Assembly (NCBI GenBank): GCA_036897625.1
Contig: JAYMTA010000847.1
Location: 1 to 23,688, forward strand
Origin: Pelargonium cotyledonis
Taxonomy: Eukaryota; Streptophyta; Magnoliopsida; Geraniales; Geraniaceae
Direction: 5' to 3'
Length of the DNA stretch: 23,688 nucleotides
The notes beneath the pieces are model-generated. The model searched no databases and was not told where the DNA came from. It saw nothing but the letters and a program-made list of their open reading frames with translations. Below are positions 20,601-23,688 of the stretch, piece after piece. The position numbers were made by a program, and so were the translations under genes. Numbering within the stretch: position 1 is the stretch's first letter; every line of letters begins with the position of its first letter.

Positions 20601-22724
20601 TTTAATTTTTGTTATTTTGATCAACTTCATGTGGCCCTAGTTTACTTAACATTTGTGCTGATCTTTCAGGGTCATGGCTATCATATATCTGTTGATGGAG
20701 AGCAAGTATCTGACAGTTCATGGTGTAATATTTCATCCCAAGGTTTCCAAGTAAGCATCATGAATGTGATATAAATAATCAACTAATGTATCGATATAAA
20801 TAGTCAAATCTTGTTATTAATTCATGATGCCATCGTCAATTTTATTGATGTGTTTTTTCTTCTTTGGTTCTTATTGTGGCAGCCCTTCCTTGAATTCAAT
20901 GGTGACCCTACTCCGGATACTATTGAGGTTCTTGTTAAGTAAGTACTAATGCTCATATGTATGCTAGTAATATGAATTTGTGGTCTATGAAGTGTTTGTG
21001 AAAAGAAATACAGCATACTATCTACTCGGATATCATGTGTAGCAAGAAGAGTAGAAATATGTGAAATAATTATCTCATCTTAGACTATTTTGATTGTATT
21101 ATAAGGCTTCAAATAGGGCTCCTTCCGTCATTCTCTTGTGGATTAGCAGAAGCAACCCATAGTATTCCTTGTAAATCAAAACTGATTTCCTTTACAGTGC
21201 ACTACCTATTAAACTTCATTTGTGGCTTTGATAATCATACAATGCTTGCCAACTACTACCTCCGTTTCAAATTAAATGTCATCCTAGAGTCCAATTTTTG
21301 TTTCAAAATAAATGTCACTTTCTATTTCTATCACACATATACACATGGTTTTCCCATAATGTTCTTCGTCAAATGACTTTCATATGAAAGATAGTGGACT
21401 AGCAATGATGAGTTTTTTGTTTTTATTTAAGGGTAAGAAAGTCATTTAACATCTTTCTTTAATACAATATTTGTGAAAAACTCTAAAACGACATTTAATT
21501 TGAAACGGAGGTAGTATTATTGTTTATCCACATACTTCTGGTCTTCCTTCAGAACTAGCCATGATATTGAATATAATAATATCTTTCTCAGTGAAGTGAC
21601 GTAGCGCGTTGCTTTGTTACAATGAGCTGTATCCTTACTAATTTTTCCATTATGGTTTTGAGTTCTGACTAGGTACAAGTATCCTTTCACTGAATTAACC
21701 ATATTTCTGCGAATTGCAGCTTTAAGGATGCATCATATAGTGGAGGAGGAAACATCACATTTAAAGGAACTCTTGGAGACAATGCTTATTTCACAACAAG
21801 GCTCTTTCGGGGGCAACTTCTTTTGGGTGATTTACCCGTCCATTTTACATATTCAGTAAGACATCTTCTTATAAAGTGTTGTCAATAATAATCAGTCTTT
21901 CCACACATCTTACACTCTTATCATGTATATAGCCATTTAGAGCTTTTGCCATTAATAACTGTGAACATCACCTTTGTCGGTAGGTGAAATCTGACGGGAG
22001 CTCTTTGGTGGGACTTTCTCTCGAATTCTCATCCGATACAAGTGAAAGAACATCAGTGCTTCTAGCATCTCGGGGAAATACCTTGCTGACTATGAACCAG
22101 TTTGCAAGCAAATTCAGTAAAGTAATCATGCCACTTCAAGTTAAACAACTAGATACGGCCCCAGGTTGGGTCTTACAGGAGAGTAGCATTGCAATGAATG
22201 GATCCACGTTAACGGAAATCCATGCTGTATGCTACAAGTTAAAACCCGAACACGGTGAACTGAGCTCAGAATCCAGAGCAGTAGCTCATAGCTCAGCAGA
22301 ATTCGCTGCAACACTGGGTCATATTTCAATAAAAACTTCACAACAAAACTCAGATTTTCCTCCCTCTACTTCATGGCTAGTTGAGGGTCAGTTTATCCAA
22401 TGGACTTCTTCAGGTTCTGAAGGCGACAAGTCCCTAAGTGGTAAAATTGTATGGAACCTGAAGAGCGGGGAAGATGTGCCATTCCCTAAATACAATATAT
22501 ACGTAGAGAAGCTATCAAAACATGTGGTCGTGAACATGGATGGAATGGCAGAAGCAAATCATGAATATCTTGGAGTTGCACAAGTCCAAGCCTTCTACAT
22601 TTCTGACTTTGCAGTTCCTGCGGGCACTTCTGGTCTCAAAATTGTCATTCAGTTGTGTGATGTGGACGGGGCTTGCCAAAAGCTGGATGATTCTCTGTTT
22701 CTCCAACTGGACGTCGAAGGTTAG
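17459..22724 (+). CDS. ENGASE1: Cytosolic endo-beta-N-acetylglucosaminidase (ENGase, GH85)
   Basis: Eleven exons: 17459-17836, 18261-18398, 18874-18983, 19077-19188, 19274-19381, 20205-20317, 20463-20544, 20670-20750, 20883-20938, 21720-21855, 21984-22724. The join gives 684 residues, close to the roughly 680 of Arabidopsis ENGase85A. The enzyme hydrolyses the GlcNAc-beta-1,4-GlcNAc bond in the core of high-mannose N-glycans, releasing free glycans from misfolded glycoproteins in the cytosol; it has no signal peptide. The GH85 barrel starts near residue 65 (CHDMAGGYLDDKWVQG), with TLPPPCWTNTAHRHGV 110-125 and TFITEWDEG. The catalytic INME motif supplies Asn174 and Glu176, matching the Asn-x-Glu pair of GH85; VIWYDSV, FDICDGIF, YMGIDVFGR and FAPGWVYE follow. 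The large last exon encodes a beta-rich C-terminal domain. I chose Met 17459 because plant homologues start here; an in-frame ATG at 17321 would add 46 residues. The intron 1 acceptor (ending CCTAAG at 18260) is pyrimidine-poor but keeps the frame. Confidence 0.94.
21254..21516. mobile_element. Stowaway-like MITE in intron 9 of the ENGase gene
   Basis: The left end TACTACCTCCGTTTCAAATT (21254 on) and the right end, read in reverse complement, are identical for about 27 bases, continuing as AAATGTC on both sides. The ends are bounded by TA. The 263-bp element has no coding capacity. Near-perfect termini indicate a young copy compared with the MITEs in the other two genes. It should be removed by splicing between exons 9 and 10. 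Confidence 0.88.
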
Positions 22725-23216
22725 ACAATTTTGCCTTCGCAATCTTTATTTTCCCTTCCTTTTCGAAGAGAAGGCAAATAATGTTGTATTATGTATGCGA
22801 CTAGTTGTTTAGTGCACCGCAAGAATGATAAAAGGATCAGTTGTTAATGTATTCGCTAGTTCACTGGTAGGACAATAAAATCATGACGAAATTCGTTCTA
22901 TCGACAGGATCCTTACATGCTTTGATAAATATTTTGATTCGTCTGATGATATTATTGTCGATAGATTCTTTTATTCATGATCTGAATGCAACATGTTTGC
23001 AAATTATGTCAAGAAGAAGCTGAAAGTTTTGAACATATTTTTCAGCCGGTGTGACTGTTAAAGCAAAGCAAACATCCAAAATGCAGATTGTTTATCAGAA
23101 AACAAAACTGAGATGGTTTATCCAAATTGCAGTAAAATGCTTATAATAAAAAAGTGTACTTATGAATTTTGCAACATCAAATATGTACAGTAGAATGTTA
23201 TCAGAATTGAAAAGTT
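22725..23216 (+). other. ENGase 3' UTR and downstream flank
   Basis: AATAAA at 22874-22879, about 150 bases after the stop codon, is a plausible polyadenylation signal. Beyond it the sequence is AT-rich and holds no supported gene. Confidence 0.5.
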
Positions 23217-23369
23217 TAATAGTAATCTATCTTATCAAACTGGGCTTATTGACCTGTTTAGACCTTGTTGGGCTCACACATTTTGTAATTGTGTTGTGTT
23301 GTGTTCATGTTGAGCTTTCAAAACACGCACACATGATTAACTAGTCGTGTTGTGACACGTATGACACGT
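23217..23369. repeat. Decayed GTGTTGTGTTCATGTTGAG-type dispersed repeat
   Basis: GGGCTTATTGACCTGTTTAG, GTGTTGTGTTGTGTTCATGT, AACTAGTCGTGTTGTGACAC and ATGACACGT recall a family of dispersed plant repeats rich in CGTGTTGTG and GACCCGTTT words. The copy is worn and its ends cannot be fixed. Family naming is from memory of the pattern only. Confidence 0.35.
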
Positions 23370-23688
23370 CAGTGGCGGACCCACTAGAGTGAATGGGGTC
23401 AACTGACCCCACATTATTGGAAAAAAATATTTTTTTACTTATATTTGTTCTTTTCAAAGATATAATACCACTCAATTGACACTCCAAAATTTTGAGATAT
23501 TGCATTATAATATCATCAAATTCAATATAGTTTGGTAAGAAACTCCTTAAACTTTATTGGTATTTGTTATAATTTAAATCATTACAAAAACGCTACAATA
23601 AATCAATTAAACGAAATATTAAATACAATTAAACACAATTTTAATAAACACGGTTTCAATCACATAAGCACAACATACTCAACTTAAA
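23370..23688. mobile_element. Probable hAT-type element, terminal part, cut by the window edge
   Basis: CAGTGGCGGACCCACTAG at 23370 is a typical start of plant hAT-superfamily elements of the TTF-zinc-finger/HAT-dimerisation type, and the following GGGGTCAACTGACCCC hairpin (23396-23411) is also usual there. The interior to the window end is AT-rich and noncoding. The opposite terminus and any 8-bp target duplication lie outside the window, so the size and autonomy are unknown. Confidence 0.45.

Noticed and set aside
22141-22742. Short minus-strand frames and a plus-strand alternate frame over the last ENGase exon
   Set aside because: They are shadows of the 246-residue terminal coding exon.
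1-23688. CRISPR arrays, bacterial operons, phage or viral genes
   Set aside because: No regularly spaced repeats and no prokaryotic or viral gene organisation; the spliced gene structures are those of a plant nuclear genome.

Overview
The window is plant nuclear DNA, most likely from a core eudicot. It is AT-rich, its genes are cut into many short exons by GT-AG introns, and the best protein matches are plant families. The species cannot be fixed from the sequence.

Layout. (1) 168-650, minus: the first two coding exons of a trichome birefringence-like (TBL) xylan O-acetyltransferase; the rest lies left of the window. (2) About 0.75-3.2 kb: AT-rich intergenic DNA with no supported gene. (3) 3365-8829, minus: a complete 11-exon gene for a 279-residue ATG27-like (mannose-6-phosphate-receptor-homology) type I membrane protein, with a Stowaway-like MITE in intron 3. 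(4) 8.8-11.1 kb: a divergent intergenic region holding a tRNA-derived SINE with exact 16-bp target-site duplications and a decayed tRNA-Arg(UCU)-like sequence. (5) 11097-16075, plus: a complete 11-exon DEAD-box helicase gene of the RH18/Spb4/DDX55 family (592 residues), with two short inverted-repeat elements in its introns. (6) 17459-22724, plus: a complete 11-exon gene for cytosolic endo-beta-N-acetylglucosaminidase (GH85, 684 residues), with a second Stowaway-like MITE in intron 9. (7) 22.7 kb to the end: 3' flank, degraded repeat, and the start of a probable hAT-type element cut by the window edge.

Exon joins for the three complete genes were derived by hand. Every junction keeps frame and each protein reads through to a stop. 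The genes are unrelated housekeeping functions (wall polysaccharide acetylation, endomembrane trafficking or autophagy, 60S ribosome biogenesis, free N-glycan turnover) and not a pathway cluster. The tandem helicase-ENGase order recalls the Arabidopsis order At5g05450-At5g05460, so that pair looks like conserved microsynteny. I see no convincing undescribed multi-gene system. The best leads are the intact SINE insertion, the overlapping upstream ATGs of the ENGase gene, and a YxxPhi motif at the tail of the ATG27-like protein.
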